Shown: positions 10,092 through 20,511 of the stretch, one piece after another
How the letters are laid out: each line of letters starts with the position of its first letter
Position numbering within the stretch: the stretch's first letter is position 1
NCBI RefSeq assembly: GCF_000091045.1
Contig: NC_006679.1
Coordinates: forward strand, 403,281 to 435,780
From: Cryptococcus deneoformans JEC21
Lineage: Eukaryota > Basidiomycota > Tremellomycetes > Tremellales > Cryptococcaceae
Length of the DNA stretch: 32,500 bases
Reading direction: 5' to 3'
The notes under the pieces: generated by a model
Told to the model about the DNA's origin: nothing
Seen by the model: only the letters and a program-made list of their open reading frames with translations
Databases searched by the model: none
Position numbers and translations under genes: made by a program

Positions 10092-12072
10092 TCATCTGTC
10101 CGTGTCTTGGAAAGCCGGATGTCTTCCCCCGGCCACATCTTCTCGCCCCTTCTTACCCAATAAACTCCTCCCGGGAGCTTGCTGCTCCCTCCTCGCATTA
10201 CCTTCATCTTCCGAAGACTCATCCTCCTCTGGCAATTGTCCCAAGGGCACCCCTTCTTCTTCAAATGCGTTAAAAAGTGTAGAGTTTTGTGAACGATAAA
10301 GGTTACTTCGACGACCGTGGCCCGCAGAATTGAGTGATCCGTCGGGGGCATACCCAGAATTGGGCACAGTGCCATAGTTCCATCCGGCACTGTTGGATTC
10401 GACAGACATACGGCCAGACATGCTCATACGAGGGTCTTAAATCACCAGATCAGCCTGGAATTGATCATGGTGCAAACTCAATACTTACTCATAAGACCAG
10501 ATTCGAGACTTGTAGGATGATGGATTTGCTCAGGCTCTCGGGAAATATTGAGAAGGAAAACACCCATAAAGATGACAAGGAAACCGCATATGAGAGAGAT
10601 TGTGTTGACTCCCCCCGGGGTATTGAAACCGGAGAAAAGAATGGCAGAAGCGATAATGGTAGCAGTAGTGAAGAAGACATAGTATATGGGGTTGACACTG
10701 TAGTCATTTTTAGTCTCACATGCGTGATAGATCAAATTGGTTAACCTACACATTGGTGGAGAAGGTATCCAACGCCTTATTAAAGTAGTTCTAGAATTGA
10801 CGCCATCAGCTAAAATCCTTCTGTCGGTCTACTTTTAGCGCGAGACATACCATTTGAACGACAATACATCCTACCACAACTACGCCAAATACATATGTGC
10901 TGACGTGTGTAAGCTGGTTGTTGCCGGACAAGGTCAACTTGATAGCAACACCAAAGCCCTGCAAATCAAAGTCAGCAAGAGAAAGCGAGTGCACCAAGCG
11001 GAAAACTGACCTTGATGGCCATAACAGAAACGCTTCCAACGAGAGAACAGATGGACAAGTATACCATAGGATTTCTGGTACCGTGTGTAGGCACGACACG
11101 ATAGATCATGTACAAAGAGAAGACCGCAACAAAGGTTATGTAGATCAAAAATCCTGCGGCATGGTCAATTTTGGCCCAAAAAACGCAAAAAAGTCGGGAA
11201 AATAACCTGGTCGAGCAGCATAGCTCAGAATTTCATCGACGGTCTCGACCTCCTTATCTGAAGGAGCATGTAAGACAATTATCACTGATCCAATCTGAAA
11301 AAATTGCTTAGTAACGACTCTCGGGTATGAGGTCTTACTCACGATACAAGCAGCACAGCCGCAGATACCCAGACGTCCAAGCTTTTCATCGAGAAGGAAA
11401 GAAGCCAAGATGGCGCTTTTTGAACATCAGCGTGCGCTTTTCGGGGATTAGTGTCTTGACGAGTTACCCAATAATAACACTCATAGCTCCTAACGGCGTT
11501 ACAAGGATAGCAGGTGCAAAGGTGTAAGCTGCAAAATTGGCCACTACAAAGCGGTCAGGATCAATTTGATATGCCAGTTTCAACCGCTCTCACCCTCTCC
11601 GATGACCACTATTCGATTCTTGTCAGCCATTGCCCACTCTCCATAGTCAAATGTTCAGATGGAACCCACTTGTAATCATACCCGCCCACCAGATGGGATT
11701 TTGAAGGTATGATAAATCATCCGCTACGATGAAGGTGAGCAAATATCCTCTCTGTAGTGACGACGCCAGCGCGACTGTTGCATCGGACGACATACAGGCA
11801 TTCCGAGTGCCACTTTGCCGTTGATGTGAGTGAGAATAGTCTGGGTTACGAGCCGCAGCATCGTTCAAGCCCTGGTACGCATCGTGATCAGTTTTAAGGA
11901 TTTATAATACACGTTGGAGGCCCATACCTTTTTGGTGATAATGAAACTGGAGCTGTAGGGATACGCTAATGAGTATCCTGGCATGAAGAAAGGAAATACA
12001 CCGTGTGGCTTACCCGATCAAAAAAGTGCCTCCCAAGGCCAGGGCAAGACCGATGTACTTCTCCTCGATCAT
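10092..12072 (-). CDS. NIPA-type magnesium transporter, 13 exons
   Basis: Exons on minus: 12014-12072, 11928-11952, 11796-11871, 11670-11723, 11594-11608, 11468-11543, 11343-11415, 11207-11294, 11011-11153, 10851-10958, 10750-10790, 10489-10697, 10092-10435; 436 aa; all 12 introns (48-72 nt) keep phase. The joined protein follows the NIPA (DUF803) pattern of multiple membrane spans: IGLALALGG, GSSFIITKKG, NPIWWAGMITMVIGE, VANFAAYTFAPAILVTPLGA, SFLLDEKLGRLGICGC, VIIVLHAPSDKEVETVDEI, NPMVYLSICSLVGSVSVMAI, then NPIYYVFFTTATIIASAILF. NIPA proteins move Mg2+ and related cations across plasma or endosomal membranes. The last about 115 residues are polar, Ser/Glu/Gly-rich and probably cytosolic. Exon 5 has only 15 nt. 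Intron 3 (72 nt) has no stop and is a multiple of three. The start is the first ATG of the leader. The family call is firm; the exact ion is inferred. Confidence 0.88.
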
Positions 12073-12214
12073 GGGGAACGAGAAGGAGGTGTCCTAGAGA
12101 ATACGGAAGGACAAAGTCACGGAATGGAAAGAAACTAATACAATGACTAAGGTTGGACGAAGGGTGGATGGGTGTCTTTCATTTATTACCCTTGAATGCG
12201 CACCTCAGGGGAAA

Positions 12215-12224
12215 GGTCACGTGA
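12215..12224. promoter_or_regulatory. GGTCACGTGA box, NIPA / orphan divergent promoter
   Basis: A CACGTG E-box in the extended form GGTCACGTGA, 143 bp upstream of the NIPA-type start and 206 bp upstream of the orphan start. TCACGTG matches the known preference of Cbf1-type bHLH factors. The identical 10-mer recurs in two other promoters of this window. Confidence 0.5.
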
Positions 12225-12322
12225 TTGGCACTCACCGTAAATGACCATCCCCTCCTTTTACACGCAAGACTCCGAAGTCCATCATATCCTTTCATCTCCT
12301 TCCCACATTCGACATGCCCCTG

Positions 12323-12328
12323 TATATA
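12323..12328 (+). promoter_or_regulatory. TATA-like element upstream of orphan gene
   Basis: TATATA within TGTATATACA, about 100 bp before the ATG at 12430 and followed by a CT/CA-rich leader. Position-based call only. Confidence 0.3.
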
Positions 12329-12429
12329 CAACACTTTTGCACCCATTCAAATCTCTCATTTCCATTCTTTTCACAACAGCATTCAACAGACAACCAGCTA
12401 CCGAATTTTCAGCACAAGTATACAACTAA

Positions 12430-14241
12430 ATGGCATCCACTCTCGGCTCCTCGTGCAGCCTGCCGAGGTTCATGTCGAACTTGCGTATGAAGCTGATGGG
12501 CAAGCGCTCGAGATTATCAAGCGATAGCAAATCATTGTCTTCTCGTTCGGAGGATTTTGATGATTTTTCGTCTGGAAGAAGCTACCGGCAGACCAGCAAC
12601 TCGTCGGCGGTTTGGTCTCTAGAAGACCTCGAACAAACGACTCGACGGATCTCGGAGGATACAAATTCATTTTTCACTCTCCAAATAGAACGCAGATCAA
12701 GCCCAAGTGACATTGGGTCTGAACATGCCTCGATTCGAAATAGCCCGGCGTCGATCGCCCCCAACGTAGACGAAGAAGACTATCGTCGACGAGCATCTGC
12801 TGTTTCTGCAAATCCTTCATTCGGATACGATCAATATTACCAAGAACATTTGGATGCGTTGACAGACAGTGAAGATGAGGACGTCTTTTTCACAGCGAAC
12901 TTAGTGACAATGAGGCTCTTCTCAGCCACGGAGGCAGAACAAGAAATTCCTGTTTTGGAGGAAGGATTTGTCATCTCTCTTCCGCCGAGCAATAAAGACC
13001 ACATAAGATCCGATCCGTTGGGAGTTATCGCAGAAGACTACGGGGCCGAACTCGACATTGAGAAAGAATACGCATGTAATGAAGACTTTCCCGACTCAAG
13101 GATTATCTCGCCTCACCAAGGCGAAGGTGAGGCATCAAGAATATGGAAACTCCAAGGGGCCCCAAACAGTAATGATACCTCGTTGCCTCTTTCTCATTCA
13201 GAAGCAAGCAAAGGCCACCTAGAGTCGCTTTCGCATGTGTTTGTCTCAAGTGGTACCAACGTAGTCAAAGAGGATGATATGGGGCCAGATGTTCCCCGCA
13301 GCGGCACGTGGAAATTGGGGTCTCAATTTGATGATAAAGACAAGCTCGTGTGCCAGCCTCCAAGCTCTCCCTCTGGCAATTCGAAGTTCGCTTTTTTTAG
13401 TTCTCCGCTCAGCAGGAAACAGGACCATGTTTTGCCGTTCACTAAAGCAACAGATAGGCTTAGATTTTCAAGACCTGCCACCCATATAAGAGACTTTTTG
13501 TCCACTTATAACGGTGCTCTCTTCCACGGCAAGTCCAGGGTATCAACAAGAATGGATGACAGTCAGACATTAGCTTTAGATTCGGAAGGCGAGGGAAGAC
13601 AAGCTGGAAAATGCACCGAAGAGTCTGGCTCATGGTCCCCTATCTCATCTGATAAGATTTCTAGCATAATGGGACAGTCTGCTAACTCTTTGCTTGACAG
13701 TGAGATTACAGAGACCAGGGATACGGACGATGACATTATGAAGGCGCGGAAGACGGGTTTGTGCCAAGACGTGTACAGCTTAATGATCGCGCCAAACCAA
13801 CAAACAAAGGATAATCGCATCGTACACATGTTGGATTCACCCTTTTCTTCAATCTCCACATTGGAGACATATGACTTTGAACGGTGCCCTTCAACAACAA
13901 ACTTCTTCGGTGACGACCTCAAATTCGGAAATCCCGTGGCCGTCGCGTACGATTCGGCAAGCATAAACTCCATTGCCACTGATCTTAGCGGCTGGAGAGA
14001 TAACACACCGCGCATCAAAGCTGATTCAGGTGCGTCATGGTTGATGCCAGGCGACTCAGACCATCATACTTTTCATCAAGCAATGTTGGACAGCCAGACG
14101 CAACGAGACGAGCAACTCGGAGATTTGGATACTCGATTTGGCAGACAAGGCCATTATTTGAAAGATGTAATGAAGGAAGATTCGTGGTCAGATAATGGCT
14201 TACCATCAGATCTCGCTTCTTTAAGGCATCTTATTGTTTAA
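12430..14241 (+). CDS. Orphan Ser-rich, probably disordered protein, intronless
   Basis: A single uninterrupted frame of 603 codons. I do not recognise it. The N-terminus has a short basic segment (MSNLRMKLMGKRSRLSS). The rest is rich in Ser, Asp, Glu and Thr with few long hydrophobic runs, no signal peptide and no membrane span, which suggests a mostly disordered soluble protein. Candidate phosphorylation-type patches occur (SRSEDFDDFSSG, LTDSEDEDVFF). A weakly structured acidic region lies around residues 180-260. It is the only multi-hundred-codon gene here without an intron, whereas its neighbours have up to 13 exons. It shares a 357-bp divergent promoter with the NIPA-type gene. The frame length and balanced codon use make it very likely real. 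No function is proposed. Confidence 0.75.
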   Translation: MASTLGSSCSLPRFMSNLRMKLMGKRSRLSSDSKSLSSRSEDFDDFSSGRSYRQTSNSSAVWSLEDLEQTTRRISEDTNSFFTLQIERRSSPSDIGSEHASIRNSPASIAPNVDEEDYRRRASAVSANPSFGYDQYYQEHLDALTDSEDEDVFFTANLVTMRLFSATEAEQEIPVLEEGFVISLPPSNKDHIRSDPLGVIAEDYGAELDIEKEYACNEDFPDSRIISPHQGEGEASRIWKLQGAPNSNDTSLPLSHSEASKGHLESLSHVFVSSGTNVVKEDDMGPDVPRSGTWKLGSQFDDKDKLVCQPPSSPSGNSKFAFFSSPLSRKQDHVLPFTKATDRLRFSRPATHIRDFLSTYNGALFHGKSRVSTRMDDSQTLALDSEGEGRQAGKCTEESGSWSPISSDKISSIMGQSANSLLDSEITETRDTDDDIMKARKTGLCQDVYSLMIAPNQQTKDNRIVHMLDSPFSSISTLETYDFERCPSTTNFFGDDLKFGNPVAVAYDSASINSIATDLSGWRDNTPRIKADSGASWLMPGDSDHHTFHQAMLDSQTQRDEQLGDLDTRFGRQGHYLKDVMKEDSWSDNGLPSDLASLRHLIV

Positions 14242-14487
14242 TTGAAAAGGCAAAGGAAAAGGCATTATCTAGAGCGAGCCATATCAGTAGACGTAGGCGC
14301 GTAAAAATGAAAAATGTAGCACCGCTTGGCACTGCTTGGCACCGCTATGAACACTCAGTCGCAATTAAAATGTTATTACTAATCATACATCTTCTATCAA
14401 AGGCTGAAAAGCCGATGATGAAGATTCTATACTCTATGAAAAATGACAAGAGCCATGAAGTTTTCGATTTTGGTATGTCTAGGCAAT
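14242..14487. other. Convergent 3' region with short tandem repeat
   Basis: 246 bp between the orphan stop and the DIC1 stop. At 14321-14346 a 10-bp unit (ACYGCTTGGC) is repeated about 2.6 times. Otherwise it is AT-rich 3' sequence with no gene. Confidence 0.55.
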
Positions 14488-16039
14488 CTACGCAGCGGAT
14501 TGAGACTTGGCGGTGGGATTCCTAAAGAGGTCTACGGCATTACGTAGTTGTTCAAGGAAGACGAACATGCAGATGGTATTGGGGGTAAGCCGAACTACAG
14601 CCATGTTAATGAAACGTCCGAATGGGTAGTTGTATTTTTTCTAAAGAGAAAAGAGACTCACTCCAAGCAGGAAGCCAGCCCTTAAACAAGAATCTTGGCC
14701 CCTCGTGCTTCAGGCTCTCCAACAACAAGCCGACAGGCCCATGGCCACCAGCTCCAGCCTTCATGTTCATAATTCTGCTCTTCACCACATCCGCAGGTGC
14801 ACAAATGGTGGTAGCAACGGTACCGGACAAGGCAGAAGAGACAAAGTGAAGAGGCATGCCGTTCTCCATGAGGTTCGCGGCGAGAATGTGCTCCTTGAAG
14901 AAATCGTAAGAAACAAGCTGAGAGGCGTTCATGAGGATGGCTCGGATCTGCAGTGGGAATTGTAAGACAGTTGGTCGAAATCCCCCCAAAAAAATTAAAA
15001 AAACACGCACAGTATTTGGAGCCAGACCGCGAGCAAGGGAGGCAACACCTTCATTGCTGACCATCTTATAGATGCCATGGATAGCATTTCTGTAGTGCAT
15101 CTGGTTCTCAGCAGGTTTTGTAGGATCGGCGACCATTCTGTGACGACAAAAGCAGTTCATCAGTAAAACCGCTTGATTTGAACCCAGGACGATGTACCTA
15201 ACAAGGATGATATCGGCCGGGTTTCCAGCAACACCACCGAGAGCACCAGCGACACTCGCACAAATGACCATATCTCCCGTTCTCAACTTCTTTGCTCCAT
15301 TATTTGACATTGTATTCTTCATAAGGTCATAGACACCTAGTCTTGTGACACTGTACGTCATCTGCCTGAACACCGAAGCGGTCAAACCAGTGTATAATCC
15401 TCGCACACCTATCAAAGTGATCAGTTCTAACAGTTTCGGTGAAGTATGCTTATAAACCCACCATCTTGCATGAGCACGGTCCTCACAGCGTTGATAAATG
15501 TGGTTTTTGTGGTAGAGGTTTGCATTCGCCTGTCCAAACCCAACGCCGTCTCTGTTAGCCCTCGTGTTCTCCTCTCCTTCTTTCGCAGCTCCCTTTTTTC
15601 GGCGATTCTCACGAAAGATATAACTCACACTCTCATCACATCAAGAGGATGTGTACAGCATGCAGCCACTGCGCATACTTGTATCAGCATTGCGTCGTCC
15701 AAAATTAAAGCTGCAACACTCACTGGACGCGGCAGCACCTGCTCGTCGGATTTGACCGAGGTGGAAAAAAAAAAATGTGACGGCATTTCCGTTTGCACGA
15801 TGGTATAGAGTTAAAGTGGTAACGTAGAGCATAGATAGATCAGTAATGTCACACGTGATGGCCTTGTGGTTCCATACTGAATTCTCACCTCCTAACCTGC
15901 AAAGTACGTCATGTTAGCTGCCAGTTCTACGGCTGTACAAAAAATGGCGGTCGAAATAAACTGAGTCGAATTTCTGGGCCAGGAGTTTGGAGAAGGAAAT
16001 GACATACCAGAACGGATACTTTTGTTGAGTCGGGGGCAT
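14488..16039 (-). CDS. DIC1: Mitochondrial dicarboxylate carrier
   Basis: Nine exons on minus: 16008-16039, 15889-15896, 15724-15738, 15629-15668, 15462-15529, 15198-15408, 15011-15137, 14662-14947, 14488-14594; 297 aa; every phase fits. It is an inner-membrane SLC25 carrier exchanging malate or succinate for phosphate. The joined protein tracks yeast Dic1 (298 aa) from KYPFWLGGAAA to the C-terminus. It has three carrier repeats with signature motifs HPLDVMRVR, NPADIILVR and APADVVKSR. The Dic1-typical block ASQLVSYDFFKEHI and then GPRFLFKGWLPAW precede the last repeat end. Exon 2 is only 8 nt and exon 3 only 15 nt; both are needed to rebuild the conserved WLGGAAA. A long continuous open frame over 14606-15628 is a read-through of introns. 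Divergent from the CLYBL-type gene. Confidence 0.93.
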
Positions 16040-16214
16040 GATGGTATACAGTGTAAACAATCGCTGTGGATATAGGTGTGGCCTCACGAGCGATTATAAG
16101 GGTATGAGTTTCTTACGTATAACGAAAACGAAAGTCGACAATAGTAGTATGCCAACGAACGACCATCTTCTGATTTGCCATACGGCCGGCAGCGATCTTG
16201 ATATAAGATCGTCA

Positions 16215-16224
16215 GGTCACGTGA
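16215..16224. promoter_or_regulatory. GGTCACGTGA box, DIC1 / CLYBL divergent promoter
   Basis: The extended E-box lies almost in the middle of the 368 bp between the two starts: 176 bp from the DIC1 ATG and 184 bp from the CLYBL-type ATG. It is the same 10-mer as at 12215 and 31747. Confidence 0.5.
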
Positions 16225-16407
16225 CTCGTTAGTTCGCCGCAACGTCAACTAATTATTACTGAATGAGGCGGGTGAGCGGCGAAATAAGACAATTCCGTTT
16301 CGACCGGAGGTGCAGTGTATATGGTTTCTATACAGCAGGTGCTTTGTCCACATATAGTCAGACGGTGAATAACAGCAGCATACAATTGCTGTACAGATAC
16401 ATTATCA

Positions 16408-17811
16408 ATGATCTGCCGGGTATCTCTCAAGTCCATGCAGCTCTCCAGCCTTTCCACTTTCCTCTGCCGGCCTCTATCGACATGGCCAGCTAGGCTGCCA
16501 GTGTCACGGCGAGCTATGCTCTACGGTATGCAAAATTCGAAAGCGTGTGCCTGTACTCACAGGCTATGATAGTACCTGGGTCCAATCCTCGCATGTTGGA
16601 GAAGTCTCTATCCAGTCCAGCAGACTCGGTTGCCTACGATTTGGAAGATTCTGTGAGCCCAGGTAAGAAAGCAGATGCTAGACGTTTGGTCACAGAATTG
16701 CTGGATGTAAGTTTTGGCATCTCACTTTTTCTTTGAAGTGCCAGAGCCTCGGTCACGCCGATGCAAGCTGAAAATGCTAACTTCTGGACTGCGATAAGGG
16801 TGAAAGAAGGCCAAAGGGAGAGGTTGTAGCACGAATCAATGCCATAGGCACCGGCTATGAAGATGATGATCTGAACTACGTTGTGAGTATCAAGTTGTCC
16901 ATCATGTCATGTTTTGTCTGTTTACCAATCGCATGCACAGCTACGTACAAGGCACGTCCAAGCAATTGCACTGCCCAAGACCAACTCGCCTGAACATATC
17001 GAATATGTGATCTCTCGCATTAACGCCCTTGCCCCTATGCATAAGCAATCAGGTCAACCAGAAGCAATCAAAATTATTGCCATGATTGAGAATGCGCAGG
17101 CCATGGTAGCTATCGAAGCCATTGCTGCTAGCGGGAAAGGGCATCTTGATGCTTTGCTGGTAAGTTTTGTTAGCATTTTTGAAAGTACAAATGCTTATAG
17201 TGTTCTAGTTTGCAGCAGAAGACTGTAAGTTTGATTCATATACTGCAGGAATCCATTGACGCCAGCCAGACTGTGCCGATTTGGGTTTGACTCGTACCTC
17301 AAGTAGGCAAGAGTTGCTGTACCCTCGATCAAGACTAGTTACAACAGCCAAAGCATTTGGTCTTCAAGCTATTGATTTGGTTTGCGTTAACTACAAGGAT
17401 AAGGAAGTTTTGAGGGAGGAGTCCGAAGAAGGAAGGAGGCTGGGTTTCGATGGCAAAGTAAGTGGCTGTGTTACTATGGAAGTCTCATATAATTGACAAC
17501 AATCTTGCATCCAGCAAGCTATCCATCCTGAGCAGATTGATATAATCCATAGCTCATTTGCGCCAAACGAAATAGGTCAGCTACGTTTTTCAAGACTATG
17601 TTCTCCATATCTAAATCCCTCCGCAGACATCTTGAAAGCAGCAAGAATCAAGTTTTCTTTTGAGCACCACGATCAGCTCGGCAAAGGGGCGTACACCCTC
17701 GACGGTGTCATGATCGATGCGCCTGTGTACAAACAAGCCAGCAAAGTTTTAGCCAAAGCTGAAGCTGCGGGGCTCGAGATTCCGAAAGTGACACTGAGTG
17801 ACATTCAATGA
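16408..17811 (+). CDS. CLYBL: CitE-like beta subunit protein, probable mitochondrial citramalyl-CoA lyase
   Basis: Eight exons: 16408-16525, 16573-16706, 16799-16882, 16941-17159, 17209-17224, 17270-17457, 17515-17575, 17627-17811; 334 aa; all phases fit. It belongs to the HpcH/HpaI-CitE TIM-barrel family. CLYBL cleaves citramalyl-CoA to acetyl-CoA and pyruvate, and its relatives also act on malyl-CoA. Family blocks in order: LYVPGSNPRMLEKSL, AYDLEDSVSPGKK, the VVARINA arginine, AIALPK, KIIAMIENAQAM (metal-binding Glu), LLFAAEDYCADLG (metal-binding acidic residues), GKQAIHPEQID and FEHHDQLGKGAYTLDGVMID. The N-terminus is basic and Ser-rich with no acids, fitting mitochondrial import. An in-frame ATG at 16435 is an equally possible start (325 aa). 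Exon 5 has 16 nt. The stop lies 60 bp from that of the MFS gene. Confidence 0.87.
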
Positions 17812-17871
17812 GTATATGGTATAGATACGTAGGAATACAGTACGATTCTACTCTTCAGTCGGGAGTTTCAA

Positions 17872-19998
17872 TTAAGACCATTGAATTATAGTATTGTTAT
17901 ATATAGTTGTCTTTATAGACGGTATTAATAGCGGACGGTAAATCTGCATTTCGATCGCACTTTGTGACCTGGGCAAATACCAATTAGCCATTATCGATTT
18001 CCTGCGACGGCTCAAGTTACCGATCAAGTAGAATATAAACGGAATTGGAGTCAGTGCCAGACCCAAAAAAGCGCAGAGACTATTTGCTAGTCAGTACACT
18101 CATTGCTTCATTCTTTTCTACAAAATATAACTTACGAGGTAGCCCATTGATCACCTAAGTTGTTGTACATGGTAGGGAAGGCAAGAATGACCAAACCGGC
18201 ACCAACATATCGGATAAGTGTTGAACCTGCAAGCTACGAAATGTTGTTAGATGCATTCAGGTAAGAAAGACAAGGGCAATACACACAGCTGATGCAGCCA
18301 TAGGCCCATAGGCGTCGATCATATACTGAGTAGATCCTTGGAAGATGGACAAAAGGCCGATACCGAAGATTAAACCACTGATGCAGTGTCAATCACATAT
18401 CAGCACACCTGAAAACACCATTTACCTCATCATGGGAACCCAGAAGTTAAAGTGAACACCAGAGGTCCAAGCAAACCAGAACATTCCTGCTGGGAAAAAG
18501 ATGGCACAACCCATGACTGACGGTCCCGTAAGCAGGGTCTACTGCATTGTTGCGGATACTTACGGGGCACTAATCTCTCTTCTGGCTCAACTCGACCTTC
18601 ATGTATACCTCTCCTCTCAATCCCCTTTTTCGCATCTTCAGCCAATCCCTTGTAGCGTTCAAAGTGGATGAAGTTTATACCGAGAAGAATCAGAAAGCCT
18701 AGCATGACAGGCACGAACATAAGCCCTCCTTTACCGCCTGAAATGCCGTGCTGGCCGAAGATAATGGGATAGGCGTCAAAATAACCGTAAAGTACAATAT
18801 ATACAACTATAATAACATCAGCAAAAGAAGCCGACCCAGCAGGAAATGATCCAGCACATACTGAGTAGATATGCCACAAAGAATTGGACAACAGGTTCTA
18901 TCGCCAGCATCTTAAAGGGGCGTTGCAAGTACTTGACAGTCAACTTCCTCAAACTCTCGTCTTCAATGGGTGCCCTCCATGTATGCTCGCCGGTGGCCTT
19001 CCGGTAATTAATTGCTTTGAACTTGAGCAAAGCAGGGGCTAGAGTTTCTGGCATGAAGAAGAAGCATGATAAGAAAGCGACCGCATTCCAGATTGCTGTT
19101 ACCCAGTAACACCAACGCCAACCGTAATTCGCATTTTCGGCCAAAAATCCTCCTATTATAGGTCCCAAGCAAGGCCCAGTAAATCCAGCAGTTGTAAAGA
19201 GGGGAAGAGCGATGGTACGTAGAACAGGGTCTCCCACATCGTTCAGTGACCCACCTGAATTGGATAAGGGTGTAGTAGACCAGACCCCTGCGATGAATCG
19301 AAGGATGAGGAGAGCTGGGACGTTGGGGGCAACAGCACAGGCAATTTCAAAGACGGTCGCTAGGAGGATAGTGATGAGGTAGATTGGGAGACGTCCATAT
19401 ACTATGCCATGCGTCAGTCTCTACCATACTATGGCCGTAGAGAGAACGAAAGAGTAATATGCAACATATATGAGGTACACTTCCCGCCTGTGTAATCCTG
19501 ACGCCATGAGAAACACCCTTCCGTCGCATCAATCTTAAAAAGGAGCATGCAGCCGTTTAGGGTTGAGAGCGTCCTCCACCATTCTGCTATGCATGAAGTT
19601 CTGCTACTTCGTTTGATAAATAAAGCACACTTACGCTCAGAAAGCGGCGCCATAGGCATCGCACCTACACCCATACCTATTAAAAACATCGAAGTCGCGG
19701 CGGTTGCGGCGATCTGCGAGCACCCAAATTCCTCCATCATCCCCTGCTCTGCAGCAGAGGATACAGAGCTAGCAAACGTTAAGGACAGCGTTAAGAAGGC
19801 CAAGAGCCCAATTACAAAGGTCTTGTAGGTTTTGGACCAATTTTGAGGGTTCCGAGCGTCGTTCTCGTCGAACGTGACATAGATCAAAGGAGAAGAGGCA
19901 AGGGTTTTGAGAGCCTCTTCTTCTTTGCCTTCGACGATAGGAGCGTGGGTAGGTTTAAAGCTCGGCGTGAAAGCCCGATACTGGAGGTAGGCTTCCAT
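17872..19998 (-). CDS. MFS multidrug-type transporter (DHA1-like)
   Basis: Seven exons on minus: 19635-19998, 18862-19401, 18564-18806, 18426-18516, 18287-18377, 18136-18233, 17872-18079; 544 aa; all phases fit. It is a predicted 12-span plasma-membrane drug/H+ or polyamine antiporter. Signatures: NPQNWSKTYKTF ahead of the first span, APLSELYGRLPIYL (the loop 2-3 motif, rebuilt across intron 1), FIAGVWSTTPLSNSGGSLND, GPCLGPIIGGF (antiporter motif C), NYGWRWCYWV, and GSTQYMIDAYGPMAASA. Intron 1 (19402-19634) is 233 nt, several times longer than the others. The ATG at 19998 is the first in frame; GTG precedes it. The extreme C-terminus after SRRRKS is less family-like, so a further 3' intron is possible. 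The substrate cannot be told from sequence. Confidence 0.88.
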
Positions 19999-20477
19999 GA
20001 CGTCGGCGCGCTTTTCCACTGTGATGTATATAGTTTTTAAGTAGAGGGAAACAATGAAGTTGAATTGTGCACGAAAATTATTGTGGGATTCACAGATGGC
20101 TCTTCTCCATCGACTGTTGTGATCCTGAACCTTCCTTCCGCTGATCTAATATTATTCTAATTTAAAAGGAACTGCCAGTGCTCGGCAACTTTTGTTGTGA
20201 ATTTGTGTTCGCGGCGCGCAAGACGGGCATTCCGGAGCCATCCGGGACTTATGAATTTGCCGCACAACTCGGCTGCAGTCTCGCATATCGCAGCGCTGCC
20301 TGAAGTACAGCCAAAAACTCAGGAGAACGAACATGCAGCCACCAGACCACCACGCCAAAAAAAGAACATGACCCGCTCCGGCCCGAAGACGGAGATAGCC
20401 GTCTTACATAATGTAAAGCCTTACCTTCGGCATGGCACGACCGAGAGGGAAATCGTCGTTCGCGGCACGCAGAATTC

Positions 20478-20511
20478 TACTAATAACAACCGTTAACAAC
20501 CGTTATTAGTA
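20478..20511. repeat. Inverted repeat, 10-bp arms
   Basis: TACTAATAAC and GTTATTAGTA are perfect complements around a 14-nt centre that itself contains AACCGTTAAC and ACAACC. It is about 480 bp upstream of the MFS start. It could be a dimeric factor site or a chance hairpin. Confidence 0.6.

Noticed and set aside
10025..10390. Alternative C-terminal frame of the NIPA-type gene (ending EWAYVEEGS...)
   Set aside because: No in-phase splice switches the gene into this frame. The 51-nt GTAAG..CAAG candidate keeps the original frame and its stop at 10092.
14606..15628. 340-codon continuous minus frame taken as a full carrier gene
   Set aside because: It reads through several introns of DIC1. Removing them restores the conserved carrier motifs and supplies the missing N- and C-termini.
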